In this document: piece after piece, positions 63,023 to 64,000 of the stretch
Layout: each line of letters begins with the position of its first letter
Numbering within the stretch: position 1 is the stretch's first letter
Assembly (NCBI GenBank): GCA_000380225.1
Contig: KB904821.1
Location: 2,741,056-2,805,055 of the forward strand
Reading direction: 5' to 3'
Source of the DNA: a filamentous cyanobacterium ESFC-1
Lineage (GTDB): Bacteria > Cyanobacteriota > Cyanobacteriia > Cyanobacteriales > Spirulinaceae
Length of the DNA: 64,000 bases
Translations under genes and position numbers: made by a program
Notes under the pieces: generated by a model
What the model was told of the DNA's origin: nothing
What the model saw: only the letters and a program-made list of their open reading frames with translations
Databases searched by the model: none

Positions 63023-64000
63023 ATGGAACAAATGGATGGGCAAGAATTTAAGGGCAATATTATTGTCGTTGATGATACTCCGGCGAATTTGCGCTTATTA
63101 GTTGAAATTTTACGCAATAGTAGCTATAAAGTTCGTCCTGTTCCTAATGGTCGTTTAGCGATTCCGGCAATCCATTCGAGTCCACCGGACTTGATTTTAT
63201 TGGATATTATGATGCCGGAAATGGACGGTTATGAAGTGTGTTGTCGCTTAAAATCTAGCCCGGAAACCCAGGATATTCCCGTTATTTTTATTAGTGCGAT
63301 TAACGAAGTTATGGATAAGGTGAAAGCCTTTAATGTCGGGGGGGTTGATTATATTACAAAACCTTTTCAAGTTGAAGAAGTTTTAGTGCGGGTTCAGACT
63401 CATTTGGCGGTGCGATCGCTCCAGAAAAATTTACAGCAAAAAAATGACGATCTCGCTCAAACTTTAGAACAGTTGCAGTCTACCCAAAATCAACTGATTC
63501 ACTCAGAAAAAATGGCCGCCTTGGGTCAGTTAGTCGCGGGGGTTGCCCATGAGTTAAATACCCCTTTGGGTGCGATTCGCTCTTCGATTGGGAATATTAC
63601 TGATTTTCTTGAAAAGAATTTAGACCAACTGCCGCAGTTTTTTAAAAGTTTATCAACTTCTGAATATGATTATTTTTTAGCTTTAATTCAGCGAGCATTA
63701 CAAGACCGCGAACCCATCTCAACGAGAGAAGAACGGAAAATTCGTCGTCAAATTCGTCGAGAAATCGAGGCCGCAGAGATTGAACAGGCCGATACTTTAG
63801 CGGATATGTTAGTGGGTTTGGGGGTACATGGAGATGTTGAGGCTTTTCTGCCATTTCTTAAATTAAAAGAAGGCGAAGATATTTTGAATACGGCTTATCA
63901 ATTAGCGAGCTTATACCGGAGTGCTAAAAATATTGGGACGGCAACAGATAGAGCCGCAAAAGTAGTTTTTGCTCTGAGAACTTATGCGCGTTATGACTCC
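63023..64000 (+). CDS. receiver-histidine kinase, 3' end cut by the window
   Basis: The frame is open from ATG 63023 to the last base (326 codons). Residues 12-130 are a receiver domain with the phospho-acceptor D61 (LILLDIMMPEMDGYEV), preceded by VVDD and followed by the K of YITKPF. After a coiled-coil linker (LQQKNDDLAQTLEQLQ) comes the HisKA motif SEKMAALGQLVAGVAHELNTPLGAI with H176. The kinase then continues with an unusual insertion of about 100 residues (STSEYDYFLALIQRALQD... KLKEGEDILNTAYQLASLY) before the ATP-binding domain, which lies outside the window. It lies 239 bp after the Amt-kinase and may belong to the same pathway. Confidence 0.9.
   Translation, partial: MEQMDGQEFKGNIIVVDDTPANLRLLVEILRNSSYKVRPVPNGRLAIPAIHSSPPDLILLDIMMPEMDGYEVCCRLKSSPETQDIPVIFISAINEVMDKVKAFNVGGVDYITKPFQVEEVLVRVQTHLAVRSLQKNLQQKNDDLAQTLEQLQSTQNQLIHSEKMAALGQLVAGVAHELNTPLGAIRSSIGNITDFLEKNLDQLPQFFKSLSTSEYDYFLALIQRALQDREPISTREERKIRRQIRREIEAAEIEQADTLADMLVGLGVHGDVEAFLPFLKLKEGEDILNTAYQLASLYRSAKNIGTATDRAAKVVFALRTYARYDS

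Overview
The window is a piece of a cyanobacterial chromosome. The palindrome GCGATCGC (HIP1) recurs throughout genes and spacers. The housekeeping genes (dxr, acpP-fabF, gltD, hisS, a glycine-poor RRM protein) are of cyanobacterial type, and the intergenic spaces carry heptanucleotide AACCAAC-type short tandem repeats and small palindromic elements of the kind common in filamentous Oscillatoriales. I cannot name the species. No tRNA or rRNA gene was recognised.

Layout. 1-1400: the 3' part of an IS200/IS605-type tnpB element sitting in a Uma2-family gene. 1685-9304: housekeeping genes on both strands (dxr with a TPR tail, an SRPBCC protein, a TM-helix mechanosensitive-channel-like protein, an HdrB-like protein, acpP and fabF). 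9527-23414: a complete type I-D CRISPR-Cas locus. It has a divergent DUF29/WYL regulator pair, then cas3', cas10d (with an internal in-frame start for the small subunit Cas11d), csc2, csc1, cas6, cas4, cas1 and cas2, a leader and a 28-repeat array that contains an exact internal duplication. 23720-32518: accessory genes, several of them broken (a large beta-helix/DUF4114 protein, DUF262 plus a truncated HipA kinase, Uma2, a short putative surface protein, a glycosyltransferase, a truncated SDR). 32691-34460: kptA followed by an AAA+ ATPase. 34905-35673: two small membrane proteins. 35788-40220: a minus-strand three-gene cassette that I regard as the best candidate for an undescribed system. 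It encodes a winged-helix-like protein, a P-loop ATPase, and a nuclease joining a DEDD exonuclease domain to a Cas4-like Fe-S PD-(D/E)XK domain. 40566-44208: a glycosyltransferase, a glutathionyl-hydroquinone-reductase-like GST, a DUF1499 protein and a GNAT acetyltransferase. 44584-51552: a 1553-residue CheB-CheR-PAS-GAF-histidine kinase-receiver hybrid, a stand-alone CheB and an M48 protease. 52007-58434: gltD, a small conserved-looking protein, then hisS overlapping a very acidic, proline-rich 1055-residue protein. 58435-64000: a tnpB relic, an RRM RNA-binding protein with a long leader, an ammonium transporter fused to a hybrid histidine kinase, and the start of a receiver-histidine kinase cut by the window edge.

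How the parts fit. The I-D locus reads as a working defence island: a candidate repressor, the effector, processing, adaptation and memory modules are all present in one direction. The signalling genes at the right end form a two-component cluster that may respond to ammonium. Mobile debris (tnpB relics, IS-end hairpins, a palindromic element with ATATCAAATCC ends, a 70-bp palindromic repeat) is scattered between genes. It lies at or near the break points of the Uma2 and SDR genes, just beyond the end of the truncated hipA, and at the 3' end of the Cas4-like nuclease gene.
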